Positions 15,701 through 42,900 of a DNA stretch of 64,000 nucleotides are shown piece after piece. A model generated the notes under the pieces. That model searched no databases and had not been told where the DNA came from. It saw only the letters and a program-made list of their open reading frames with translations. The stretch comes from Erpobdella octoculata (taxonomy: Eukaryota; Annelida; Clitellata; Hirudinida; Erpobdellidae): positions 23,926,731 through 23,990,730 of the forward strand of contig OZ022247.1 of assembly GCA_963978895.1 (NCBI GenBank), written 5' to 3'. A program made the position numbers and the translations under genes. How positions within the stretch are numbered: the first letter of the stretch is position 1; every line of letters starts with the position of its first letter.

Positions 15701-18700
15701 AAATTTCAAGTAATCTTTAAACTTTAAGTTTTCAATATTAGATTTTAAAATAAAACAACTATATTTTTAATTGGCTATTTTTGTACACTGGTATTTTCTT
15801 TCTTAACATGTAGGCAAAGTTTAACACATCTTTGAAAGTTTTCTTCACACTTTATTCTCTACTTCAGAACTTATCTTTATCTGAATATAAAAAATATGAA
15901 ATTCAGATTCTGAATAGTTCAGCTACCAGCTGATAATTTTATTTCCCTCACTGTTTAGCTTTATACTGATGATTCCCAAAATCATAATAGCCTTCTAGGA
16001 TCATGTTTTTATGTCTGCCTTTTACTTCTAATCAGTGACATTGATCTTAATAAATAGTCCTTATTCATAACAGTATAACACTCCTGTAGCTTCTTTCTTT
16101 CTCTGTTCAATTTTCAGGTCTACAAAGCTATCTTCTTTCACTACCAAATTTAATAGTTTAATTTTAGTTAGGTCTAGATAGTCTCACTCACTGCTCTTCC
16201 AGCCAGACCTGAAAGTGAAAACTCATCCATCAATCTATTCTGCTTTGTAGGAGAGTACTTTTAAGCTCCTGCAGTTACAAATGTTGTCTAAACTGTATTG
16301 CATGGTATGTAATAGTTTTTTCAATGAAGTCTACAAGACAGTTAACATCTATAAATGGATTCTTCTCTGAAAAACATCAAAGTAACAAAATGATTTAAAT
16401 CTGTTTGGCAGGAAAAATTAGGTTTGTATGGCTGATTTTATTCTTACAGTTTGTTATATAATTTTATTATAGATTGTAATGTTTTTTGTTGATATAATTA
16501 CAGATAGATAACTGAAAGACTTTAGGGAAGAAATGTTGTCAATTAGATCTCATGAAAGATTGGAAAACATGCTGCCATGCTTCTGTCACTAATCAAATTT
16601 TTAAGCTTATCATCTTTCCATTTAGGGCTTATCTACATTAACCCTAACTCTTACTCTACCATTATTAGATATTTGACTCTAAAAGGATCCCCATCATTCA
16701 CTTCTGACAGTTTACCCCCTACCCAACTGTCACCGTTTCTCTGAAGAAAACCTCTTGTGGATATTCTATATACACCAAAAGTAGACCTGATGGATCAGAG
16801 CGATATTAACATGAGCACCAAAGCCAAAGATTCAAGAATAGGCTTCTAGTCTCGGCTTAGAGCCCAGTCACACCGAGAATCGTGTTAGAAAAAGAAAAGA
16901 ATTTTGACGATCATAGCAAAACACGGTTTGGTGTTACTATAAATACCAGGATGAATCATCATACAAATCATTGTTGTTATGCTGCCCATGTCAGATATTT
17001 TGAATTTTAGAAATAAAGATGATAACTTTGTTTCCTGAAAATGAAAGTTATCTTTTAATTGGTGATTCCAGGAATTCGGCTAGTTCTTTTCGGTTGGAGA
17101 TTAGTCAATTAACACAGGTAAAGTAAATTAATTTTTAAAATGTTTACATATCAAAATTCATAAATTACAATATAGACAGATGTATTTATAATTGTTCTGT
17201 TATTAATATATTTATTTGAATAATAACTCTGTAATCGTCTATTTTGTTATGATTTTTATATGGATTAACATGTTGTTTCAGAAGATACATTGAGAAAATA
17301 AAGATGCCAGACCGGAGTTTTGTCAAACTGCTAAAGAATTGCTATTTTGGAAAAAGAAATTTTCACTAGCTGATTGACAAACAAATCAGTGACATAATAA
17401 ATTGGAGTGATTTTGACTAAATAGTGTGTTTCCATACTTTAAACAAATGAATTTTGTGTTTTATGAAATAAATTCATAATATAAATGACTGATAGACTTT
17501 GCTCTATATTATAAAATTTAGTTTTTACTTGGTTGGGATGGGCATAAATTTGTTATGGTTATAGTAGAAAAGGGATGGTCGTTGGTTAACCCATTAACGG
17601 TTACGGTTGCGAAAACGCAACGTCAATATTAGTATTTCCATATGGTAGTGACTATTAATGGGTTAAATACAAATTATTGCAAGCTAGCGGTGAAAGTGGA
17701 ATATATTGTCTGTTCAGAAATATAAAGATCGTTATAAAAACTAAAAATAGGGTTGAAATAGTATGCGACATCTGGCGAACGTTTTAGAAATATATTTCCA
17801 CTAAATCGCACATTTAGAGACATCTAGCGAATATCTCAAAATCGACATTTTTGGACCAAAAAATTGTAAAATTTAGCAAATTTTGAGTATTTTTACGTCG
17901 TTTCGAGATATTCGCTAGGTGGCGCTTTAACCTCGATTTAGTGGAAATTTAATATTTGAAATGTTCGCTAGATGTCGCACTATTTTTGAAGTTAAAATTA
18001 GTGCGGCATCTGTTGAACATTTCAAAAATTAAATTTCCACTAAATCGAGGTTAAAGCGCCACCTAGCGAATATCTCGAAACGGCGTAAAAATACTCAAAA
18101 TTTGCTAAATTTTACAATATTTTGGTCCAAAAATTTCGATTTTGAGATATTCGCTAGATGTCTCTAAATGTGCGATTTGGTGGAAATATATTTTTAAAGC
18201 GTTCGCCAGATGTCGCATACTATTTCAACCCTATTTTCAGTTTTTATAACAAATTTTAACATATATGAACATGCGATATAACCCAATTTCACTGCCGTCT
18301 TTGTATTTTACTCTTCAGATAATAAATTGTAAAAGTCTGCACAAGTAATGCAAACGTATTTATGAAAATCTTTCTTTTGTTATAAACTGCTTTATTTCAT
18401 TATTGAAACAACACTAAAACTTTTATTCATTGAAAACATAACATAATTTATTCAACATATATTAAAAAAAACACTAAAAACAAACATTTTTCAATTTAAA
18501 ACATAATATAAGTTCATTGCACTTTTCTTGATTTGCAGTTCATCAGTCTCTGGCACCAATCCTAATACATCTTCTTTCCACAAGGCCAGTTCACATACAA
18601 CTACTGACCTCCAAACTACCATCCACCGAATCGCTCATTCTTGCTGTTGCATTCCCAATTCTATTTCTGGCAGGCTCCGTTCTTAGAAACTGCTACCCCG

Positions 18701-19578
18701 GTGCCCACAGCCGTCTTGCAGACGGCTTCAGCTTTCGTTTAATTGCATCTTCCGTCCTCATTGCCTCTCTAATCACTGAAGTTGTCTGCAAGCAAGAAAT
18801 TTTAGAAGCACAGGAGTCAGGGCCAGTGGAGCTCGGGATCACACTATTCGTGTCCTTCTTCCTCATTGCTCTGGCAGCAGCTGGAGTAGTCAAGAAGCTC
18901 CTGGCACCACCAAAGAAACAGAGTTGCCATGCCTCTTCATCCACATATGTCGAAGGAAAGTTTAAAAAAGAAAGTAGAAAATCAAGTTACACCTCGTTGG
19001 CTAAGTCATTCCTCAATTATTTAGTATTTTTCTCAGCTTCGACAACATTCCCAACAGAAAGAGTTCTGGCTAACCATCTGAACGAAGAGATAGACGTCCA
19101 ATTAGCCACAGCAATTCCGTCCCTGATCACTATATCCGGTCTTTCAATCGCTGTAATAAGCAGCTTAGCCGCCATTTTAAACAGATCCATAGGGTGTCAA
19201 AATTGTCTGGCATCGGCAAACACATCGTCAGTAGTGACAACGGCAACAACGACGTTACAGACGGTAGTAATCAGTCAAAATCACAATAGGAAGATCTACA
19301 ACCGCAGAGAACAAAGTAACCGAGATCAATTCAGATACTGCGCCTTACCTGCCCCTGGACAGACTGCTGTGGCCGCGGAGACGGTCCATAGCAGTAGCGG
19401 AGAACCCCATTGGTGGAGAAGACTGGTGCGCTCTCTAAAAAAATGGAGACAAGCCCTGAATATCATTCAGTCAGGGTCACCGAATGAGGCGCGGACAGAA
19501 GATAGGGGTGCCGACAACCTGGGTTTCTACGAAGCAATGGAAGAGTTGAGACACGATCCAAACGAAGAAGAATTGTAG
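12753..19578 (+). CDS. Multi-pass membrane protein, distantly SLC10 (bile-acid/Na+ symporter)-like, 3' part
   Basis: Two exons, 12753-12924 and 18539-19578, join in phase: the last G of the first completes GTT with the TT opening the second. Donor is GTACGA, acceptor TTTGCAG; together 403 residues to a TAG stop. The protein is hydrophobic, with likely membrane segments near residues 85-101, 118-135, 154-175 and 241-270, then a basic hydrophilic tail of about 100 residues. Features recalling the SLC10 family are an SPG motif (residues 25-27) followed by a segment like the one after the family's PGG motif, LPS...ILAVAFPILFLAGSVLR near residue 80, and an FPTE motif (228-231) where SLC10 has FPPE. 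The family's ETGxQN sodium-site motif is not seen where expected. The 5' exons (first membrane helices) were not found. The gene is well supported; the family call is tentative. Confidence 0.6.
13358..13454. repeat. Perfect 97-nt palindrome
   Basis: Two 48-nt arms (13358-13405 and 13407-13454) are exact reverse complements around a single C at 13406. It is almost purely A/T with internal TATAGTSACTATA motifs and lies in an intron. Confidence 0.9.
14803..15820. repeat. Tandem array of four 258-bp repeats
   Basis: Copies start at 14803, 15061, 15319 and 15577 (period exactly 258). Each begins AATTTATCGAAGTGCTTATC and ends CATGTAGGCAAA. I see no differences between copies apart from the truncated right end, so the array is very young or partly an assembly product. 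It contains no ORF and sits in the 5.6-kb intron of the SLC10-like gene. Confidence 0.95.
17731..18250. mobile_element. 520-bp foldback (long inverted-repeat) element
   Basis: Two arms of about 260 bp are near-perfect reverse complements centred at 17990/17991, with a few substitutions and no net indel. It starts GTTATAAAAACT and ends with the complement AGTTTTTATAAC. Each arm carries a series of related motifs: ACATCTGGCGAACG, ACATCTAGCGAATATC and TAGGTGGCGCT (left 17916-17926; right, inverted, 18055-18065). No ORF, no clear target-site duplication. It is probably a non-autonomous MITE-like element; similar short elements occur elsewhere in the window. Confidence 0.75.
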
Positions 19579-19866
19579 TAGGCGTCAATCGTACGAGAGT
19601 TGAACATGTGATTCAATATCGTACCAGCTGTCTTCTCCTTTAGAATATGATACTTTTGTAATTAGAATAGTATAAACCTGCAATGTAAATATTTTTGATA
19701 AAAATAGTACACCGCCAATCTAAACTTACCTTCGAATCTGTACAGAGTTAATGATAATTACCAATTTGGTATAAAAAAATTTGCAATTTGATGGTAATTG
19801 ATTGATCATAGATAATATAATATGATGGTAATGATATAAATAATTAAACTATTTATAAAATATGAA

Positions 19867-19872
19867 AATAAA
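19867..19872 (+). terminator. Candidate polyadenylation signal AATAAA
   Basis: A canonical hexamer 289 bp after the stop of the SLC10-like gene. AT-rich surroundings make chance occurrence possible. Confidence 0.35.
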
Positions 19873-21745
19873 ATGCAAGACAAACAAAATCAAAGAAAAA
19901 TGACTAAAAATAGTTAAAATGTGTGCTAAACTAACAAACAACAACATTTAAAATTAGAAAACAAATTTCCTTAAAATTAACATTTTATTTCCAAAACGAA
20001 CCAAACTAGCCTCCCGTTACTCTCTGCCGAATGTAACACTGATGTTGTCGTAAAGACAGAATGATAGAAAAAATATGAGAAATAAAATAAGGCACAAACA
20101 AAAAATAAAACATGCCACTTGCAACGAAAAGTGAAACCGAAAAACTCCAGCATAGCACACGAATACCAGAATGTATAGTAATGACAGCAAACACAACCGG
20201 CGAGATTACACAACCTTCTAAAATCAAATGCTTTAAAAACACTCATATTGATAACATCTAAGCAAAGCCATGCATATAAACTAAATACATTAACACAGGC
20301 ATACATATATCAAGATAGTTAATGGAACTGCATCGATTAGGGAGGGGGGGGGGGCTAAGTAATCGGAGTGATCATTAGAAGCCATTTTTATATCGCCAGT
20401 ACACTCCCTGGACAGAACTGAAAGTACATCATCAACCATGTTGTTGTTGTTGTTGTTACTCGATAGCCATGAAAATCAATCATTTATGAATGAATGCTAA
20501 TTTTACGTGCATATTATTACTATTATGTAAACCAATCGGGGATTATCTAAAACAAAAGATGAGGATGAAAACTCGAAAAATGTTCACAATCCTAAAGCGT
20601 CCCGGAAGAAAATGAAAATGCTATGAATTAAAAAAAAACTTAAAAATTAAACATTATTTAATAAATAATTACATTTAATCTGATCAGTCACAGCCGACCA
20701 ATCACTACGCAACAGCTCACGATTGACATAAAAAAGTATGAAGACCTAATTAATGCGCATTGTATTCAGTGGGCAGCACTGGCATTACTCCGAGTCTGAT
20801 TTGTGGCAACACTAACCACAGTGACAACAAAACAAGTAAGATGACAACAGACAGACAGCAGAATGCTTACCTATTTCAACTCAGCAGTAAACATGATAGA
20901 TTGTTATTATGAATACAATGATAACGAAAACAACTTCTAATTAACTAAATTCCTTCACTCGCAAAGATACGTAATATGAATTTTAAGCAATATAGCAATC
21001 AACCAATCGGGCGATCGAGAAGCTAACCAATCGGCAGCTAATTAAATGACTCGTCAATCAATCATTCGTCCGGTTAGAAGTCAGATTGGCAATGACAAAA
21101 AAAAAGAGTTCTAATGTAACAACCCCTACTCACCTATCCATCTTATATGCATACCGTACGAACATAGCTGACAAGCTTGAAGACAAGAAAAAAAAATATT
21201 TAAGCGTAATTAAACGAGAAATATAATTTTAAAAAATATTTTTATTACCAACATTGAAAGGTTCGCTCAAAAAAATATTTCGATAATAAAAAAAGAAAAG
21301 AAAAACAAAACAGAAGACTGAATGATTACGAAAGTCCTGCACTTCTGATTACAATCGTTAAGGACATTTCCATGCATAACAACAAATAACACTAACAACA
21401 TACATACATACATACATACATACATACATACATACATACATACAATCACACAAAAATACATATTCGCATTCACGAATGCGTGCGTGCGTGTGTGTGAGTA
21501 ATGAAAAGTTCATGCAGTAAGAAGGAAAACATTTCCACAACAACCACCATCATCATTATCAACAACACCATGATTAGTCATTCTTTACACTGAACATCAT
21601 CATCATCATCACCAACACCATTATGATCAAAAACAATCAACAACAGCACCACTACTGTTAATATGCCATAACATTGAAACCACCAATCTCGTTGCCATCA
21701 TCTGGTGACAAATGCCCTCGAGCAAGTTCAAAGTTCGAAAGGTCA
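19873..21745. other. Spacer and 3' flanks between convergent genes
   Basis: It contains the putative 3' UTR side of CYFIP (minus strand, stop at 21746), a (TACA)n run at about 21400-21442, a short GTT run at 20441-20456 and a G9 tract near 20343. Nothing else is recognised. Confidence 0.5.
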
Positions 21746-37068
<15,323 letters not shown>

Positions 37069-37252
37069 CAGGGGCGTAGCTAGAGGGCAGGGGGAGGGAG
37101 ACACGTGTCCCCGGGTGCTACGACGACTACCCCTTCCCTAGGCCATCAGTTATTTTAAGAAGAAAACTTTACATATGAGAATTTCTAGGAGCGCATTAGT
37201 TGCACCTTGTCGACCTTGTCCTCGGGCGCCAAAAATTCTAGCTACGCCACTG
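37069..37252. mobile_element. hAT-type MITE, 184 bp
   Basis: The terminal inverted repeats CAGGGGCGTAGCTAGA and TCTAGCTACGCCACTG differ at one position. They are flanked by GTCATAGC and GTCATATA, matching at 6 of 8 positions as expected for a decayed 8-bp hAT target-site duplication. No ORF, so non-autonomous. The CAGNGGCGTAGC end is typical of hAT-superfamily elements in animals. Confidence 0.75.
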
Positions 37253-38273
37253 GTCATATAGTGGTTCTGTGGAAAATTTAACTGAACTTGTACACACGTT
37301 CCATATAACTAAAAGCTCCGGTAATACCAACTATATACGTATTAACCCACGCAGTTTCTAAAATTACGTCATTAAGGGCAACGAAATGTGGCAAAAAGTG
37401 TTCTCAATTTCTAAAACTAAAATTCATAGTACGTAGATAAGTTGTCAGAACATTTTTTAGTGATAAGGGCATAGCTGAATGAAGTCTTGTCTGCCTGAAT
37501 TCAGAAAAACATCAAATAGAGAAGACACATTTATGAGCATCCTTTTTTGGCAGTATTCGATTGTGTCACCCAAAGTAAGTATGTACCTATAGTATGTCTT
37601 TGAAGCCATTTTTCTCCCGTTACACCACAAGCAATTTATAATAATAATAATTATAAACAACTGCTGACATTTAAAACAACATCTTTATTTAAACAATATG
37701 TTTCCATCAGCAATCAATCAATCAACAATAATAGAAGTGAATAAGAATCAACATTTGAAGGAATGTAAGAAAATATTATGAAGATAATCGGAAATATGCG
37801 CGTCGTGATTCAAAAATAATTTAATTAAATATATGCGAACTAAAATCTTCAATAATCGTGACAAAAAAACGCAAGAAAAATGCGAACACAAAAAAAGAAA
37901 TAAAAAAGACTAAAATTCCATTCCCGACTAAACAAAGTCACAACCATCCACTTTCCAAACAAATAGAGATTTTCAAACAAGTGTTGAGCAATGTTGAACA
38001 ATTAACTAATACATTGAAGATGTATTGTGGAGTAGAGAAATGCACGTTAAACGTTGAAAGCACATTGTTGTGGTTTCACATGAGGTTCGAAAGACAAATT
38101 CGTTTAAAGATAACATTATTAATGAGACAAATAAATACACTGAATTATTTCATCTAAAAAATAAATAATATTAATTAGGTCGTTGGTGGTGGTATATACT
38201 GGTCTGCTAAGGAATGCTGGCGTAGTACGAAAGAGCAGAAATGACTTCAACTGTCTTCAACGTTAGCTGACTT

Positions 38274-39569
38274 TTAAGAGGTTCTTGAATCCCGGCTACC
38301 GCTGGAAGAGTTGCTAGCTTTTCTACCGGTGGCCGAAAGATGGTGAACATCTTGTGCTAACCCAGACGAGCTAGCCGATTCATTCAGGGCTAAATCAGCT
38401 GGTCGACTAGCCGCAATAGCAGTGCTATCGCCTGACCCTTTTCTGGGAGCTCGCTCGCCGCCGAATGTTCCAGCTGCATGGCTAGAGTCTGGGATGGTCA
38501 TAGTCTGCTGCGGCAGTTGAGAGCTTGTTTGAGTGGCAAAGAAAACGTTGGCACTGGCCGTAGCGACTGACTGCGTTTGAACGACTGGAGCAGTGCAAGG
38601 CACGTTCTTGTCCTTCTTCGAGCGCTTCAGCTTAAGACTACCTCGGACTCTTTGCATGACACTGCTCCTCATGCTTGAAGATTCCTTATTCTTTGGTGGG
38701 ACGGTGAAATACGGCGAGATGTCAACGTGGGCTTCGTCCTGAGATTGAAAATGTTTATATATAAACATTATTTATTTGTTATTAGGATTAATTGTGTATC
38801 ATTATCAGTATCGTGATCCAAACATTATCTAAAAATTAGTCTTTGATCATTGCTTGATGGATTTGATTAAGCTTATCCAGTTTTCAAGCGCATAACCTAA
38901 AATAAAATCATCATCAAGGTATAATATCATCTGTCGTCATCACAGCCCCAACAATTATCACCGACATCATCATCAATACCATCCCCACGTTTTTCATTCC
39001 CTTCCCCATCATCACAATCATCATCATCATCGTCGTCGTCGTCATCGTCATCGTCGTCATCATCGTCATCTTCGTCGTCATCGCCACCGATATGTCAGCT
39101 CCGCCTATTCGCTATCATTGCGCTAGAAATAATAATCGGCCGAATTAATTTCTAGCATGTACACATCCGGTCTGCAATGATGTGTATTTTTCTTCTGCTT
39201 GCTTGTTCGCTGGTTCGTTGTTAGTGATTGGATGAACAGCCAGGACTAATGATGCTTTGAATTCATGCATTTACGGTGAATGGAAAACATGCATGCATCT
39301 CTGTTCGTGTTCATCCAGGAATTCATGCAGTAAGCAAGTCTATCCGATATTAAACCCGGGTTTTCCGTGAACGGATATGCACGAAAACCGATTGTTTACA
39401 CTCGCAATGGGAATTAAGTATTTCAAATGAAAATGTGAATTACCTGATGATAAATAATGCATGCATGCATGCAGCCGACGAACCAATCGATGGTGAATTA
39501 ATACATTTCAAAATTTAAAAACATGACATCTATTATCATTAAATATATATATATAAAGAGAAAGAGAGA

Positions 39570-39659
<90 letters not shown>

Positions 39660-39697
39660 AAGGGAAAGGGAGAGGGAGAGGGAGGGAGAGAGAAAGA

Positions 39698-39745
<48 letters not shown>

Positions 39746-39746
39746 G

Positions 39747-39798
<52 letters not shown>

Positions 39799-39818
39799 AA
39801 GGGAAAGGGAGAGGGAGG

Positions 39819-39849
<31 letters not shown>

Positions 39850-39931
39850 CGAGAGGGAGAAGGAGAAGGAGGGAGAGAGAGAGAAAGAGAGAGAGAGAAA
39901 GGGGGGAGAAAGAAAGAAAGAGAGAGAGAGA

Positions 39932-39999
<68 letters not shown>

Positions 40000-42900
40000 A
40001 AATAAATACGAAAATTAAATAAAAGTAGACAAGCAGTAGATCTAAAAGGAGTGAAAAGTTGGAAAACAAAACATGGCCGCCACACAAAATGTAACAAGCG
40101 AGTTATCAACAATATCAACCAGCCAACCAACACTCTCTGTCTCTCGCCATCCTCGCCATCCTGAGAATTCGTCATTTCCGCCACTTTTGCTTTCTCCGCT
40201 CCTCCACGGAAAATGATAATGGTCACACAAAAACACATCATCATCATCATCATCATCATCACTATCATCATCATTCCCACAATCGTCACCACTTTGCTTA
40301 ATAAAGGCAAGTCCACATTTCAACCCCTCCTCCTCCTCATCATCATTATCTTTATCGTTATCGTCATCATCATCTTCTTCTTCTTCGTTATTATCTCTCC
40401 ATCTTATCATCACTCGCAAAGCACTCGACAGATCTGTTGACAGTGCAGGCAAATCCACGGCAATGAAAATAATTAAAACCGGCCGATGATTTTCTCACTG
40501 GGATTTGCGAGAAGGGATTTTCGCTCCCAAAGAAAACAATAACACCGTTCCAGCGGCTTCGAAAAGGCCGACGACATTAGTCATGGCGACGACGACGACG
40601 ACGACAATGGCGACAGTCGCCTTAGTCGTCACCGCTGTCAGCGGAAAAAGAGAGACTCTCGCTAATCTCTACACTCTCCCGATTCAAATTATGCAGAGAG
40701 AGAGTCATTCTCAATTATTGATAATATTCAAGAGTGGGGTGACTTTCAAGAACGGAAGAAAATGAGGCATAGAATTATGAACGAAAGTATAAAATAATTC
40801 AAGTACCTCTAGGACCTCTATTCTATTATTTTTTGTTTACCCTAAGAATAATAATTGTACCTCTTAGTCCAGTAGCCCTGGATTTTGCTAGAAGGATAAA
40901 AATAACAGGGTCGTTGCTCTTTTTAAAAAAAATAAATTTGTTCTTACCGTTCCAGATAGATGTTTATTGGTGGAATATTCCTTGGCACTGCACTCTGGCA
41001 TGTCCTCCATGGGTACTATGGCGTGAAACTGGGCGTAGTCGATCTTGTACTGTCCGTTTTCGTTCTGGTAGGTGAGCAATGGAGCCAGGCAGTGACCCCA
41101 AAGCAGCTCGCTCGGCAGGTAAGACGTTCTAACCTGAGTGGTCATACCTGTCGACTCCACGATACCTGCACGAGTGCAACAACGTGACTAAGCCGAGCGG
41201 AATGATACAAAAAGTGAAGCTGGAGAAATACTCGCATTTCTAGACTTTCAACATCTTCCAAATCAAACGTTACAAATTATGCTTGCTGGCTGGTATAGAC
41301 CGTCCAGTCCAACCGTTTACGCCGACATTATGCTGGACACTCACATATACCAGCCTCACCATCATCACTATAAGAAACAGATTCATCATAAACTAAATCA
41401 TAACTACAAACATCATCTTAGTTATCATCAATATCCACACATTATCATCATTGCCAGTACCAACACTTTCATCATCATCATCATCATCATCACCATCGTC
41501 GTCGTCGTCGTCATCATAATTTTTCACCTTCCATAATGACGATGATCTCGAATCTTTCCTGGAGCAGCTGGGAGGCGGACAGATCCCAGAGAGGACTCGA
41601 GCTGTCGATCTTATGAACGACGACGACCGGCCAAACCATGAACACGAAAGCATCTCCAGCAGATGTCTCCGTTTTGACGTCGAGCGGAAACTGGCAGAGA
41701 GGAATGCATTCGCCCTCTTTGGTTACTCTGGGAAGAAAAAAATGGTCGAAAACATTAATGTACATTACTCACTGAGCCCGATTATTTATTTATTAATAAC
41801 CAATCAAGGCCAGGAACAAAACTTAAAGTTTAATTTAAGAATCAAGAAGTTTTATTCCGAGTAATCGTTTAGTTATTCAATAAAAAAAAAACGATTCTTG
41901 AATGTCCAACTGCTAGCAGCCACCAAAACCAAACAGCAGCTACAACCCCAGTTGCTTACAAAAACAACAGCTACAACCCCAGTTGCTTACAAAAACAACA
42001 GCTACAACCCCAGTTGCTTAAAAAATCAACAGCGAAAGTAATATAGCCATTATTAGTTACCTGTCTTTGACTAGCAGTGCCCTGATTGAAGTGGCTACGA
42101 AGTGCGACCGCCGCATGTCGCCGACTCTGAAGAGGAGGCAGTAGACGCCGTCCCGTTTCGTGATCACGGCGCTCTTGCTAAACATTATCGTATGGGCTCG
42201 TTTCTTCGGCTGAGAGAGCTTGGCAAAAATGAGGCCCGTCATCAGCGATTGTACGAAGACGCCGAGACACGACTGAATCATCAGCAGAGCGATGGCGTAC
42301 CAGCAGTTCGGCTCGATGACCCTGTAGCCGTAGCCGATCGTGTGCTGCGTCTCGATCGAGAAGAGAAGAGCTGTGGCAAAGTCGTAGACGTTGTTGACAC
42401 ACGGCTGGCAAACTGGCGGCTCGGTTTCGCTAGCCGATGAGCTGACGTTAGTTGCAGGATCGTCGTTTAAACTTCTTCTCGAATGCATAACCTTAGTCGT
42501 TTCTTCAGATTCGTTAGAAGCTCTTGAAGTTGATGTAACATAACGAACGAAGTCTTCAAACAAACTCGGCGATCTGGTCGGGACTTCTGAGGTTTCAGCT
42601 GTCTGATATGGCTGCAGTTGGTCGTTGCATTTTAAAATGGCTATAAGATACCAAACGATGGCGAAGATTATCCAGCTGACTAGGAAAGCGCTAGCAAAAA
42701 GGCCCAGCAGATACCTCCAGCGCATGTCGACGCAAGTAGTGAAAATATCCACGAGGTATTTCTTCTTTTTTTGTGTCACATTGGAGCTGGTCACGTTACA
42801 GCTGCCGTCCTTGAATACCAGTCTCTTGGTGTGCCTGGCCGCAAAAGTCCGACCTCGTTGAGCTACAGGGGAATAAGAATATGGTGGAGCGCTGGCGGTA

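Noticed and set aside
39498..40316. 272-codon Ser/Leu-rich ORF (minus) and the facing Arg/Glu ORF
   Set aside because: Both are translations of the (GA)n microsatellite in the last Kir intron.
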